Source: Giesbergeria anulus (GTDB taxonomy: Bacteria; Pseudomonadota; Gammaproteobacteria; Burkholderiales; Burkholderiaceae_C). Taken from it: DNA of 64,000 nucleotides. Made by a program: the position numbers and the translations under genes. Shown in pieces: positions 37,864 to 50,427 of this stretch (positions within the stretch are counted from its first letter, which is position 1; each line of letters opens with the position of its first letter). The DNA lies in the NCBI RefSeq assembly GCF_900111115.1, contig NZ_FOGD01000009.1, positions 54,572 to 118,571 of the forward strand, given 5' to 3'. The notes below the pieces were generated by a model. It made no database searches. It was not told where the DNA came from and saw only the letters and a program-made list of their open reading frames with translations.

Positions 37864-38806
37864 GGGACACCTGCATGGCAGCGTAGTAGGCGTCGAACGC
37901 CGGGAGAGCCGCAGCCAGTAGCGCGTCGTCGTCCGCGTGCTGGGCTTGCAGGCCACGGATGAGCATCTCGAAGCCGGGGGCCTCATCGGCGGGAATGCCG
38001 CCGATGTCGATGTAATGCACAAGACCGGCGAGCCGCTGGAGCGCTGGGTCTTTGAGCAGCCCGAAGCTTTGGGCTACGACCTCGAAGGTCACTTTTCCGT
38101 CCACGTGTGTGAATGCGGCCCCGTCAAAATCGTACCCCAAGGCTGACTTTGGGCACTTCTTTGGTTCACTCAGCCAGATGAAGGTCGGCTGTTTGTCGAC
38201 AAATCGTTTGACCAGCCAGGCCGTCCCTAGGCGGTCGACCCACGGCCGCTGGCGTGTAGCCCAGATTCGGCGCTGGTAATCGGCGGTATTGAGGGGTTGG
38301 ATGACCGTGCCGATAGACCCGGGCTCATCCGGGGAAAGATGCAGTTCGACCTCTCGTCGCAATGCTGCCATCGCCTCTTTCGCCTTCTGACTTTCCTTGC
38401 CAGGGAAAAAGTCGTTCGCTTGGATACTTTGTAGTTGTTGGTCGAGTCCTCGAAGGAGCTTATGCAGTTGCACTTCAGTGGACTTTCTGATGGCCGCACG
38501 AGCTTCCTTGATGGTCTGGAGCAGTTCCGTGTAGTGCTCGGAGCGGTCGAACAGCGTGCAGAACGTCCTTTCCTGGACGTCGTCTCGCGCCTCGACGACC
38601 AGCATGTGGGCTTGTGCCCCCGCTTCGGCGATGGTGCGCTCGAGGGCCCAGAGCGCCGGTGCTGTACTTGCGTGCTCCGGCAGCACGTAGACCCCCTCAC
38701 GCAGGGTGCCGGCACCGGTGGCTTTCAAAGAGCGCCACACACGCACGCGCAGCCCGCTGGGATTGGTCGGCAAGGTTGCCGTGAGGACAAGCCATTTTTT
38801 TAACAT
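37853..38806 (-). CDS. chrB: Chromate resistance regulator ChrB
   Basis: 317-residue ChrB. The N-terminal half (WLVLTATLPTNPSGLRVRVW and REGVYVLPEH) is the winged-helix-like ChrB_N region, and the C-terminal half (VDRLGTAWLVKRFVDKQPTF, then LGYDFDGAAFTH and LVHYIDIGG) is the ChrB_C domain. In Cupriavidus and related bacteria ChrB is a chromate-responsive repressor of chrA. It heads the chrBA operon. The spacer to the divergent exporter gene probably holds the shared control region. Confidence 0.9.
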   Translation of the reverse strand: MLKKWLVLTATLPTNPSGLRVRVWRSLKATGAGTLREGVYVLPEHASTAPALWALERTIAEAGAQAHMLVVEARDDVQERTFCTLFDRSEHYTELLQTIKEARAAIRKSTEVQLHKLLRGLDQQLQSIQANDFFPGKESQKAKEAMAALRREVELHLSPDEPGSIGTVIQPLNTADYQRRIWATRQRPWVDRLGTAWLVKRFVDKQPTFIWLSEPKKCPKSALGYDFDGAAFTHVDGKVTFEVVAQSFGLLKDPALQRLAGLVHYIDIGGIPADEAPGFEMLIRGLQAQHADDDALLAAALPAFDAYYAAMQVSHDH

Positions 38807-38901
38807 GAAGCAATTATTTCATAAAAGATATAAATGCTACAAGAGTTATTGTATGCAGTACGCTGAATGGCCCTAGAGACAAATGTGTAAAACTTGCACC
38901 G
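38807..38901. promoter_or_regulatory. Divergent promoter region between chrB and the His-rich exporter
   Basis: A 95-bp AT-rich spacer between two divergent starts. It contains the only intergenic space available for promoters of both the chrBA operon and the exporter gene, so a ChrB operator is expected here. No clear palindrome was found by eye. Confidence 0.45.
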
Positions 38902-39957
38902 ATGTCCCTCCGTTCCGCCTCCCCCGCCCTAGCTGCGGCGCTCCTCTTCGGCGCAAGCACCCCCCTCGCCAAGCTTTTGGTTGGCAACGTTCCGCCGCTG
39001 CTGTTGGCGGGATTGCTTTACCTCGGAAGCGGCATAGGTCTTGCCGCGCTGCTGTTGGTTCGCCGGGTGCGCAATCCAGAAACAGCTGCTGAGATGCACA
39101 TTCCTGGAGCGGAGTGGCCCTGGCTGCTAGGCGCTATATTGTTCGGGGGCGTGGTCGGACCTGCTCTCCTGATGTGGGGGCTGACACAAACCGACGGCGC
39201 AACCGCATCATTGCTCCTGAACATTGAGGGCGTGCTGACGGCGGTGCTGGCTTGGCTCGTGTTTAAGGAAAACGCCGACAGGCAAATCGTCCTGGGCATG
39301 GTGGCTATCGTGGCGGGTGGTGTGCTGCTGTCTTGGGAGCCTGGTGGAGCTAGCTTGTCTGCGGGCACGTTACTCATCATCGGTGCGTGCCTCGCCTGGG
39401 CCATCGACAACAACCTAACGCGCAAGGTCTCGACCAATGACGCTATGGTGGTAACCTGCCTGAAGGGTCTGTTGGCAGGTGCTTGCAACACGGGATTGGC
39501 CCTAGTTTCGGGTGCGCAGTTACCCCAAGCGCAGGCGACCGGCTCCGCTATGGTGGTTGGCTTCCTGGGGTACGGTCTGAGTCTGACGCTTTTCGTCGTA
39601 GGCCTACGTACCCTCGGTACTGCCCGAACTGGCGCTTACTTTTCCGTGGCCCCGCTCTTTGGTGTCGGCATCTCATTGGTGCTATGGCCCCAAGCCCCAT
39701 CGGTTCTGTTCTGGGTGGCAGTTGTGCTGATGGTGCTTGGAGTTTGGCTGCACATCAAGGAGCGACACGAGCATGAGCACACACATGAAGCGCTGGAGCA
39801 TATTCACAGCCACCGACACGATGAGCATCACCAGCACGCGCACGGGTTTCCATGGGACGGTCAGGAGCCACACGTGCATCCTCATGGGCACATTGTGCTC
39901 ACCCACAAGCATCCGCACTACCCGGACGTTCACCACCGTCACGGGCATTCGCATTGA
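38902..39957 (+). CDS. EamA/DMT-family exporter with 24-His tail
   Basis: 351-residue membrane protein with ten hydrophobic helices in two EamA repeats (SPALAAALLFGASTPLAKLL; SLSAGTLLIIGACLAWAIDN). After the last helix, about 65 residues follow with 24 histidines in H-x-H and HH clusters (HEHEHTHE, HSHRHDEHHQHAH, HHRHGHSH). Such a tail should bind divalent metal. The DMT fold generally moves small metabolites or drugs. The metal-resistance context and tail suggest export, or tail-sensed control, of metal ions. It is the last gene before the right transposon end. The ion is unknown. Confidence 0.82.
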   Translation: MSLRSASPALAAALLFGASTPLAKLLVGNVPPLLLAGLLYLGSGIGLAALLLVRRVRNPETAAEMHIPGAEWPWLLGAILFGGVVGPALLMWGLTQTDGATASLLLNIEGVLTAVLAWLVFKENADRQIVLGMVAIVAGGVLLSWEPGGASLSAGTLLIIGACLAWAIDNNLTRKVSTNDAMVVTCLKGLLAGACNTGLALVSGAQLPQAQATGSAMVVGFLGYGLSLTLFVVGLRTLGTARTGAYFSVAPLFGVGISLVLWPQAPSVLFWVAVVLMVLGVWLHIKERHEHEHTHEALEHIHSHRHDEHHQHAHGFPWDGQEPHVHPHGHIVLTHKHPHYPDVHHRHGHSH

Positions 39958-40188
39958 AGCCGGTATCTGGTTTCGGCTGGTTCGGGTTTCACGCCATCAG
40001 TTGCGTCGACACAGCGAAAGTTGCTTCAGGGCTATCGGATTAAAGCCTGGGTCTATCAGGACTTGCCTTCAAGCCTGAAGTGTGACCTTGCCCGTGAAAA
40101 GGGGTGTTCTTGAATCTTTGTCACTTGCTCTCCAGCAGTCCAGACTGATGCGCTGCAGCTTATAGAAGGGGACTCACAGAGCAAGAAA

Positions 40189-40245
40189 ACCCATAAGTTT
40201 CTCAACTTATGGGTCTCAATTTCTCACCTTATGGGTTCATCTACA
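40189..40245. repeat. Transposon right end with abutting TnsB-type sites
   Basis: Two 16-bp sites lie 22 bp apart at 40220-40235 (TTTCTCACCTTATGGG) and 40198-40213 (TTTCTCAACTTATGGG), and the terminus TCTACA ends at 40245. The inner site also forms a perfect hairpin: ACCCATAAGTT (40189-40199), four bases, AACTTATGGGT (40204-40214). Close-packed sites resemble the R end of Tn7, which is the end placed next to the attachment gene; here that gene is gyrB. The rest of 39958-40188 has no gene. Confidence 0.82.
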
Positions 40246-40250
40246 ATGGG
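40246..40250. repeat. Target-site duplication, right copy (ATGGG)
   Basis: Exact repeat of 13285-13289, directly after the TCTACA terminus and 3 bp short of the gyrB stop codon. Confidence 0.88.
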
Positions 40251-40253
40251 GCA

Positions 40254-42908
<2,655 letters not shown>

Positions 42909-43018
42909 TCACAATAGGAAAAAAATCAAAGCGCCGCCAGCACCCTACAACAGCAGTACTGGCGGCCAGAAACAAGCATAACGGTGCGCAGAGCGGCGCT
43001 CAAGGCACCGCCACCGTT

Positions 43019-44125
43019 TTAGATACGCATAGGCATCACGACATACTTGAAGCTATCGTTGTCGGGGATGGTCAGCAGCGCCGAGCTGTTGCCGTCTTGC
43101 AACTGCACCTTGACCATGTCTTGGCCCATGCTGGTCAGGGCATCGATCAGGTAGGTGACGTTAAAGCCGATCTCGATGGCGTTGCCACTGTAGTCAATAT
43201 CGAGCTCATCCATCGCCTCTTCTTGTTCGGCGTTGTTGCTAGCCACGCGCAGCACGCCCGGCTCTAAGTTCAGGCGCACGCCCTTAAACTTCTCGCTGGT
43301 CATGATGGCTGTGCGTTGCAGACAGGCCAGCAGCGGCGCGCGGCCCAAGGTGATGCTGTTGTGGTGGTTTTTCGGGATCACACGGTTGTAATCCGGGAAT
43401 TTGCCCTCGACCAGCTTGGTGACAAACTCCATCGCGCCAAAGCTAAACTTGGCTTGGTTATGCGCAAAGCACATTTGCAGCGCACCATCGGCATCACTGA
43501 GCAGGCGTTGCAATTCAATCACCGTCTTGCGCGGCAAAATCACTTCCTGCTTAGGCACTTCCACATCCAGCGTGGCACTGGCAAAAGCCAAACGGTGGCC
43601 GTCGGTAGCCACCAGGCTCAGGGTATTGCCCTCGGCCACAAACAAAATACCGTTCAAGTAGTAACGGATGTCTTGCACTGCCATCGCAAAAGCCACCTGC
43701 CCCAGCAGGTTTTTGAGCGTCTTTTGTGGCACGCTAAACGTGGGGCCAAAGCTGGCCGCCTCTTGTACCAGCGGGAAATCCTCTGCTGGCAACGTCTGCA
43801 AAGTAAAGCGGCTCTTGCCGCCCTTGAGCACCAGCTTGCTCTGGCTGTTTTCAATAGCCACGGTTTGGTCGCTGGGCATGGTGCGCAAAATGTCGATCAG
43901 CTTGCGCGCATTCACGGTGGTGGCAAAGTCGCCGGTATCGCCGCCCAACTCTGCCGTAGTGCGAATTTGGATTTCCAAATCACTGGTGGTCAACTGCAAG
44001 GCATTGCCGGTCTTGCGCAGCAGCACATTGGCCAAAATGGGCAGCGTATTGCGGCGCTCCACGATACCCGCCACCGACTGCAACACCGCAAGCAATTTGT
44101 CTTGGGGAGCTTTTAAAACGATCAT
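43019..44125 (-). CDS. dnaN: DNA polymerase III sliding clamp (beta subunit)
   Basis: Ring-shaped processivity clamp, 368 residues from MIVLKAPQDKLLAVLQSVAG. The three-fold repeated clamp domains and the conserved C-terminal VVMPMRI, part of the protein-binding cleft, are visible. The open frame extends 16 codons further upstream, but similarity starts at 44125. In most betaproteobacteria dnaN follows dnaA directly; here the upstream neighbour is sucC, divergent, and no dnaA is in the window. Confidence 0.97.
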   Translation of the reverse strand: MIVLKAPQDKLLAVLQSVAGIVERRNTLPILANVLLRKTGNALQLTTSDLEIQIRTTAELGGDTGDFATTVNARKLIDILRTMPSDQTVAIENSQSKLVLKGGKSRFTLQTLPAEDFPLVQEAASFGPTFSVPQKTLKNLLGQVAFAMAVQDIRYYLNGILFVAEGNTLSLVATDGHRLAFASATLDVEVPKQEVILPRKTVIELQRLLSDADGALQMCFAHNQAKFSFGAMEFVTKLVEGKFPDYNRVIPKNHHNSITLGRAPLLACLQRTAIMTSEKFKGVRLNLEPGVLRVASNNAEQEEAMDELDIDYSGNAIEIGFNVTYLIDALTSMGQDMVKVQLQDGNSSALLTIPDNDSFKYVVMPMRI

Positions 44126-44447
44126 CCGTGTGTGCGTGAACCCTCGGCATTCGGGCCAAGGAGGTAAAAACAAGCAACGTGCCGCGTTGCCTGCTGTGGT
44201 GGCGTACCTGTCACGTCCATTTTTGCCACCTGTTGATAACCATAGCCGTCATTGCACTGCCCTGCGTGGCAATGGCAATGCGGCATACCTTGCACAGCAC
44301 CTTGCGCCATGCTGTATGTGTAAGTTCGTCATAAGATATGACGCCTCACAGCATGATACATTTGCTAGCTGCCATGTCCCAAGCCCGCCGCCAGACATAC
44401 CGCCCGGCAGGCGGGTGAAATCCCTTTCCTGAGAGAGACGAGACCTC
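44126..44447. other. Divergent dnaN-sucC spacer
   Basis: 322 bp that must hold promoters for both dnaN and sucC. One near-match to a DnaA box (TTATCAACA on the minus strand, around 44231-44239) is visible. There is no cluster of boxes and no AT-rich unwinding element, so it does not look like oriC. GAGAGAGACGAGA just before 44448 contains the sucC ribosome-binding site. Confidence 0.5.
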
Positions 44448-45608
<1,161 letters not shown>

Positions 45609-45626
45609 GCCCGCAGAGGAAACAAC

Positions 45627-46523
45627 ATGTCGATCTATATCAACAAAGACACCAAGGTCATCACCCAAGGCATCACGGGCAAGACTGGCCAGTTCCACAC
45701 CGAAAAGTGCCAGGAATACGCTAACGGCCAAAACTGCTTCGTCGCAGGCGTGAACCCCAAGAAGGCTGGCGAGTCGATCTTCAACATCCCAATCTACGCC
45801 TCCGTCAAAGAAGCAGCCACGCAAACTGGCGCTACCGTGTCGGTGATCTACGTGCCCCCAGCAGGTGCTGCAGCCGCCATCTGGGAAGCCGTTGAGGCTG
45901 ATCTGGACTTGGCCATCTGTATCACTGAAGGCATCCCCGTCAAGGACATGCTCGAAGTGCGCAACCGCATGAAGGCCAAAGAAGCCGCAGGCGGCAAGAA
46001 GACCTTGCTGCTGGGCCCCAACTGCCCCGGCATCATCACCCCCGAAGAAATCAAGATCGGCATCATGCCCGGTCACATCCACCGCAAGGGCCGCATTGGC
46101 GTGGTCTCGCGTTCGGGTACTCTGACTTATGAAGCCGTGGCCATGCTGACTGAAGTCGGTCTGGGTCAATCGACTGCTGTCGGTATTGGTGGCGACCCCA
46201 TCAATGGCCTCAAGCACATCGATGTGATGCGCGCCTTCAATGACGATCCTGACACCGACGCCGTCATCATGATCGGTGAAATCGGTGGCCCCGACGAAGC
46301 TGAAGCCGCTCGCTGGTGCAAAGACAACATGAAGAAGCCTATCGTTGGCTTTATCGCTGGTGTGACTGCCCCTCCCGGCAAGCGCATGGGCCATGCTGGT
46401 GCGCTGATCTCTGGCGGTGCCGACACGGCCGATGCCAAGCTGGCCATCATGGAAGAATGCGGCTTTGTCATTACCCGCAATCCTTCTGAACTGGGCAAAC
46501 TGCTCAAGGCACAACTGAAGTAA
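45627..46523 (+). CDS. sucD: Succinyl-CoA synthetase alpha subunit
   Basis: CoA-binding and phosphohistidine-carrying subunit, 298 residues: [20 protein letters not shown], the CoA-binding Rossmann start, [20 protein letters not shown], and the active-site His region [24 protein letters not shown] precedes the ATG. It forms a heteromer with the SucC product encoded immediately upstream. Confidence 0.97.
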   Translation: MSIYINKDTKVITQGITGKTGQFHTEKCQEYANGQNCFVAGVNPKKAGESIFNIPIYASVKEAATQTGATVSVIYVPPAGAAAAIWEAVEADLDLAICITEGIPVKDMLEVRNRMKAKEAAGGKKTLLLGPNCPGIITPEEIKIGIMPGHIHRKGRIGVVSRSGTLTYEAVAMLTEVGLGQSTAVGIGGDPINGLKHIDVMRAFNDDPDTDAVIMIGEIGGPDEAEAARWCKDNMKKPIVGFIAGVTAPPGKRMGHAGALISGGADTADAKLAIMEECGFVITRNPSELGKLLKAQLK

Positions 46524-46717
46524 GCAGGGCCTTGCCTGACACGCTGGCCCTGTGCCGGGTGTCTGCACCAACAAAGCGTCTGTGGCCTGCGTGCCTCAGG
46601 CGCTTTGTTGTTTCTGCGGGCTAAATGGGTGACCGCTTGGTCTATCATTGAACCTGCCTGCGTTCCCACACCACCCGCTTCGGCTTCGCCTGAACCTTGG
46701 GCAACCCTACCAGACAA

Positions 46718-47512
46718 ATGAAATACGCGTTCAGCGCCTGCACCGACCAAGGTCGTGTCCGCAGCAACAATGAAGATGCCGTCAGTATCGACCACCAAGC
46801 CCAAGTGGTCGTGCTGGCCGATGGCATGGGAGGCTACAACGCCGGAGAGGTGGCCAGCCACATGGCCACCGAGCTGATCCGCACCCAAATGGCCCGCTGG
46901 CTGGCACAAGCGGCCCAGCCGCTACAAAGCCAACAGGTGCGCCAAGCGCTGGAGTCTTGTGTCGAACACGCCAATCTAGCCATCTTTCAGGCTGCGCAAA
47001 ACCATGCCCAATATTCGGGCATGGGCACCACGGTAGTGGCCAGCGTGTTGTGGGATAACCAACTGATGCTGGCCCATGTGGGTGACTCGCGCTGCTACCG
47101 CCTGCGTGCTGGTCAGTTGTTGCAAATTACCCGCGACCACTCTTGGCTGCAAGAGCAAATAGATGCCGGGCTGATTACCCCAGAGCAGGCTGCCCAATCG
47201 GGCCAGCGCAATCTGGTCACGCGGGCTTTAGGGGTTGAAGAGGATGTGCTGGTTGAAAGCAATGGGTTTACCGTAGAAGCCCACGACTTGTTCCTCTTGT
47301 GCTCTGACGGTCTGAGTGAAATGGTGCACGACACCAACCTGAGCAGCATTTTGAACACCGAGGCCACGCTGGAAGAAAAAACCCAGCAGTTGGTTGATGC
47401 AGCCAACGCCCACGGTGGCCGCGACAATATCAGCGTGGTACTGATTTATGCCGATGGCCCCCTGCCTACCCGCAAACGCAGCTTGGTGTCACGCCTACTG
47501 GGCTCGGCATGA
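46718..47512 (+). CDS. PP2C-type Ser/Thr protein phosphatase
   Basis: Metal-dependent protein phosphatase (Stp1/PrpC type), 264 residues from MKYAFSACTDQGRVRSNNED. The PP2C motifs appear in order: RVRSNNED, LADGMGGYNAGE, AHVGDSRCYRLR, TRDHSW, LLCSDGLSEM and GGRDNISVVL, with all metal-ligand aspartates. Cytoplasmic. It is 85 bp before the FHA-domain gene, a pairing that implies Ser/Thr phosphorylation signalling, although no kinase is in the window. The start was moved 7 codons in from the open frame because the family begins at M-K-Y. Confidence 0.92.
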   Translation: MKYAFSACTDQGRVRSNNEDAVSIDHQAQVVVLADGMGGYNAGEVASHMATELIRTQMARWLAQAAQPLQSQQVRQALESCVEHANLAIFQAAQNHAQYSGMGTTVVASVLWDNQLMLAHVGDSRCYRLRAGQLLQITRDHSWLQEQIDAGLITPEQAAQSGQRNLVTRALGVEEDVLVESNGFTVEAHDLFLLCSDGLSEMVHDTNLSSILNTEATLEEKTQQLVDAANAHGGRDNISVVLIYADGPLPTRKRSLVSRLLGSA

Positions 47513-47597
47513 AGCGTACGACCCCATTTTTCATGGCACATTGCGTGCTTTCCACCCCCTCCATTACCAACCAACCCACCAACCGCAGGAACAGGCC

Positions 47598-48269
47598 ATG
47601 CCCAAACTGATCGTCTCGATCGACGGCGTAGTCATCAAAGAATTGCAGCTCACCAAAGATCGCACTGCGCTCGGTCGGCGGCCCTACAACGACATCGTTA
47701 TTGATAACCTTGCCATCAGTGGTGAACATGCCGTATTGCACATGCACCCCAGCGGCGTGGAGGTTGAAGACCTAGAAAGCACTAACGGCACCTATGTCAA
47801 TGGCAAGGCGGTACAGCGCCAGTGGCTGCATGGAGGTGACGTGATTGAGCTGGGCAAATACAAGATTCGTTTTCTGGATGAGAACGAGGCCGAAGACTAT
47901 GCCAAAACCATGGTGTTCAAACCGGGTATGGTGCCGCCCATCTTGCCCGCACGCAACCGTGCTACGCCTCTGGTAGCCAGCCCGCTGACGCAGGCAGTCC
48001 CCTTAGAGCACAGTGCCAACATTCGTGTGTTGTCGGGGTCGGCAGCAGGTAGAGACGTCCCCCTGACCAAAGTGGTCACCACCATTGGCAAACCGGGGGT
48101 GGCTGTGGCAGCCATTACCCGGCGTCAGCATGGGTATGTCTTGGCCCATGTTGAAGGCCCAGATACTCCCACACACAACGGTGTACACATCGGCACCGAG
48201 CCGGTGCCGTTGCACCACGGCGATGTGCTCGAACTGGCGGGCACTGAGATGCAATTTTTGCAAACCTGA
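47598..48269 (+). CDS. FHA-domain protein
   Basis: 223-residue phosphothreonine-binding protein. The first FHA domain has GRRPYNDIVIDNLAISGEHA (the Gly-Arg and Ser-x-x-His motifs) and LESTNGTYVNG. A linker follows, then a second, degenerate FHA-like module (VLSGSAAGRDVPL, THNGVHIGTEPV) lacking several ligand residues. ATG at 47598 follows GCAGGAACAGG. It probably reads phosphoproteins controlled by the adjacent PP2C phosphatase. Confidence 0.88.
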   Translation: MPKLIVSIDGVVIKELQLTKDRTALGRRPYNDIVIDNLAISGEHAVLHMHPSGVEVEDLESTNGTYVNGKAVQRQWLHGGDVIELGKYKIRFLDENEAEDYAKTMVFKPGMVPPILPARNRATPLVASPLTQAVPLEHSANIRVLSGSAAGRDVPLTKVVTTIGKPGVAVAAITRRQHGYVLAHVEGPDTPTHNGVHIGTEPVPLHHGDVLELAGTEMQFLQT

Positions 48270-48284
48270 TAGCGCACACACACC

Positions 48285-49871
48285 CTAGCAATCGATTTGC
48301 TCGGGTGCTAAAAACACCTGCGCATACTGGCGGTACACCTGCTGGCGCACAAACACCTCGTACAGATCGGGGTCAATGTGGCCGCGCTCTTTGAAGCCTT
48401 GCAAAATGCCTAGCGCCTGAGACAGCGGCATGCCTGTTTTGTAGGGACGGTCATGGGCAGTGAGGGCCTCAAAAATGTCGGCAATGCCCATTATGCGCGC
48501 CTGCCAGCTCATTTGCTCGCGCTTGAGGCCGCGTGGGTAGCCGGTGCCGTCCATGCGCTCATGGTGGCCGCCAGCGTATTCGGGCACATTTTGCAAATGC
48601 TGGGGCCAAGGCAGGCTTTGTAGCATTTTGATAGTGGCTACGATGTGGTGGTTGATGATCTCGCGCTCTGCCGTATTGAGCGTGCCCGCACGCACCATCA
48701 GGTTGTCCATCTCATCGCCGGTGAGCAGCGGGGCCTCTTGACCGGAGGGGGTTTGCCAGCGGTAGCTGCGGCCAATCTGACGCACGCGCTGCACATCAGC
48801 CTCGACCATGCGCTCGCCGCCAATGTTGGCGCGGCGCAAAAAGTCGCGGTCGGCATCGCATTGCGCCGCAAAGGCCGTGTATTGGGCTTGGGCTTGGGCG
48901 GCATCCATGCCTTGGGCAATGGCCTGCCATTGGCGCACCAGTGCATCGCGCTTAATCACTTCCCAGCGGGTATCGACCTCGTGGATGCGGTCGTGCAGGG
49001 TTTGCAGCTTGGTGGCCTTGTCCACTACATGCACCGGGGTAGTAACCTTGCCGCAGTCGTGCAGCAGGGCGGCAATGCGCAGTTCGTAAAAATCTTTGTC
49101 GCTCAACCGCACCTGCGCCAGCGGCCCCTCTTGCGTGGCATTGACGGCTTGGGCCAGCATCATGGTGAGTTCGGGCACACGCTGGCAATGGCCGCCGGTG
49201 TAAGGCGATTTGTCGTCAATCGCCACGTTGATGGCTTGGATAAAGCCTTCAAACAGTGCTTCTAATTGGTACAGCAGTTGCCGGTTGTTGAGCACGATGG
49301 CCGCTTGTGAGGCCAGCGATTCGGCCAAGCGCTGATCAGCCTGTGAGAAGACGCAGACTTGGCCGCTATCGGGGTCGAGAGCATTGAGCAGTTGCAGCAC
49401 CCCAATCAGCGCGCCCTCGTGGTTTTTCATGGGCACCGTCAGGAACGACTGCGAGCGGTAGCCGGTGCGCTGGTCAAAAGCGCGGGTGCCAGAAAAATCA
49501 AACCCCTCGGCGGCATAAGCATCGGGGATGTTGACCGTCTGGCCGGTGTTGGCGGCAAAAGCGGCCACCAGATGGTTGTTGGGCGAGCCATCGGCTTTTT
49601 GCAATGGCAGCTCGTGAAACAGGCCAGAAATAGGCTGACCACTGGTGCCGCCCAAAGCAATACCCAGTGAATCGGTACACACAATCTCAAACTGCAGATG
49701 GCGTCCATCTGCACTGAGTAGGTAGAGGGTACCGCCATCGGCGTGGGTGATGGCCTTGGCAGCAAGCAAGATTTTTTCTAGCAGGCGATGGAGATCGCGC
49801 TCGCTAGACAGGGCTGCGCCAATCTCGTTGAGCTGCTCGAAACGCCGGAACAAAGCGTCTGTTGTTTCCAT
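48285..49871 (-). CDS. GAF and HD-GYP domain phosphodiesterase
   Basis: 528-residue signalling protein. An N-terminal GAF domain (about residues 10-175; TLYLLSADGRHLQFEIV and FLTVPMKNHEGALIGVLQLL) senses an unknown ligand. The C-terminal HD-GYP domain has the catalytic HDCGKVTTP and HHERMDGTGYPRGL with the Gly-Tyr-Pro signature, predicting hydrolysis of cyclic di-GMP. An unusual insert of about 100 residues lies between the HDCGK block and HHE. ATG at 49871 has AAGGTGG upstream and is preferred over GTG at 49880. Confidence 0.9.
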   Translation of the reverse strand: METTDALFRRFEQLNEIGAALSSERDLHRLLEKILLAAKAITHADGGTLYLLSADGRHLQFEIVCTDSLGIALGGTSGQPISGLFHELPLQKADGSPNNHLVAAFAANTGQTVNIPDAYAAEGFDFSGTRAFDQRTGYRSQSFLTVPMKNHEGALIGVLQLLNALDPDSGQVCVFSQADQRLAESLASQAAIVLNNRQLLYQLEALFEGFIQAINVAIDDKSPYTGGHCQRVPELTMMLAQAVNATQEGPLAQVRLSDKDFYELRIAALLHDCGKVTTPVHVVDKATKLQTLHDRIHEVDTRWEVIKRDALVRQWQAIAQGMDAAQAQAQYTAFAAQCDADRDFLRRANIGGERMVEADVQRVRQIGRSYRWQTPSGQEAPLLTGDEMDNLMVRAGTLNTAEREIINHHIVATIKMLQSLPWPQHLQNVPEYAGGHHERMDGTGYPRGLKREQMSWQARIMGIADIFEALTAHDRPYKTGMPLSQALGILQGFKERGHIDPDLYEVFVRQQVYRQYAQVFLAPEQIDC

Positions 49872-49944
49872 CAAGGCCACCTTTTTGTCTGCTGCTGCAC
49901 AGGCCGTGCGCCATAGAGCCTATTGCAGCACAAATGCCTGCCTT

Positions 49945-50415
49945 TCAGTGCTGATGGCCGTGGGCACCATGCACATGGCGGTGGGCAATCTCAGGGGCAG
50001 TGGCAGCACGCACCTCAGTGACGGTGCCTTGAAACCGCAGCGCCTGACCGGCCAGTGGGTGGTTGCCATCCAGATGCACTTGCGTGCCTTTGATTTTGAC
50101 GACATGGAACACTTGGGGCTGACCATCGGGGCCGGGGCCTTGCAATTGGCCGCCTACCTTCACCCCCGGAGGAAACTCGCTTTTAGGGATGGTATGCACC
50201 AGCGACTCATCGCGCTCACCAAAGGCATCGGCAGCCGACAACTCTAGCGTGGTGCTAAAGCCCACGGCTTGGCCGTCTAGGGCTGCCTCCACTTTGGGAA
50301 AAATACCTTCGTAGCCACCATGCAGGTAAGCGAGGGTGCCACTATCGAGCAGCTTGCCTTGGGCGCTGCTCACTTGGTAGCGAACGGTAACGGCGGTGTC
50401 AGGGGTAATGTGCAT
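49945..50415 (-). CDS. slyD: FKBP-type peptidyl-prolyl isomerase, SlyD-like
   Basis: 156-residue prolyl isomerase and chaperone. It has the FKBP core (VRYQVSSAQGKLLDSG), the insert-in-flap region (ADAFGERDESLVHTIPKSEF) and a short His-rich tail (HRHVHGAHGHQH) typical of SlyD, which binds nickel and other metals. It is 12 bp downstream of the receiver-TPR gene on the same strand. Confidence 0.9.
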   Translation of the reverse strand: MHITPDTAVTVRYQVSSAQGKLLDSGTLAYLHGGYEGIFPKVEAALDGQAVGFSTTLELSAADAFGERDESLVHTIPKSEFPPGVKVGGQLQGPGPDGQPQVFHVVKIKGTQVHLDGNHPLAGQALRFQGTVTEVRAATAPEIAHRHVHGAHGHQH

Positions 50416-50427
50416 AGTGTCGATGAT

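Larger units (their letters stand above)
13290..40245. mobile_element. Complete Tn7-like transposon carrying CBASS and metal resistance
   Basis: An element of 26,956 bp bounded by matching inverted ends. Left: TGTAGA, four variable bases, then CCCATAAGCTGAGAAA. Right, read outward-in: TGTAGA, four bases, then CCCATAAGGTGAGAAA. In all 22 of the 26 terminal positions agree. Both sides carry the same 5-bp flank, ATGGG (13285-13289 and 40246-40250), as expected for Tn7-type target duplication. It encodes tnsA, tnsB, tnsC and tniQ in one operon. Cargo: a CBASS pair, a DUF6471 protein, a GIY-YIG protein, a lipoprotein, a Cys-repeat protein, a Czc-type efflux operon, a ChrBA chromate module and a His-rich exporter. 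No cas genes or CRISPR array are present. Intact ends and an intact operon suggest a recent, possibly active element. Confidence 0.92.

Noticed and set aside
13290..40245. CRISPR-associated transposon (CAST)
   Set aside because: No cas5, cas6, cas7, cas8 or cas12k gene and no repeat-spacer array were seen anywhere in the element.
44126..44447. oriC between dnaN and sucC
   Set aside because: Only one near-match DnaA box and no AT-rich 13-mer cluster.
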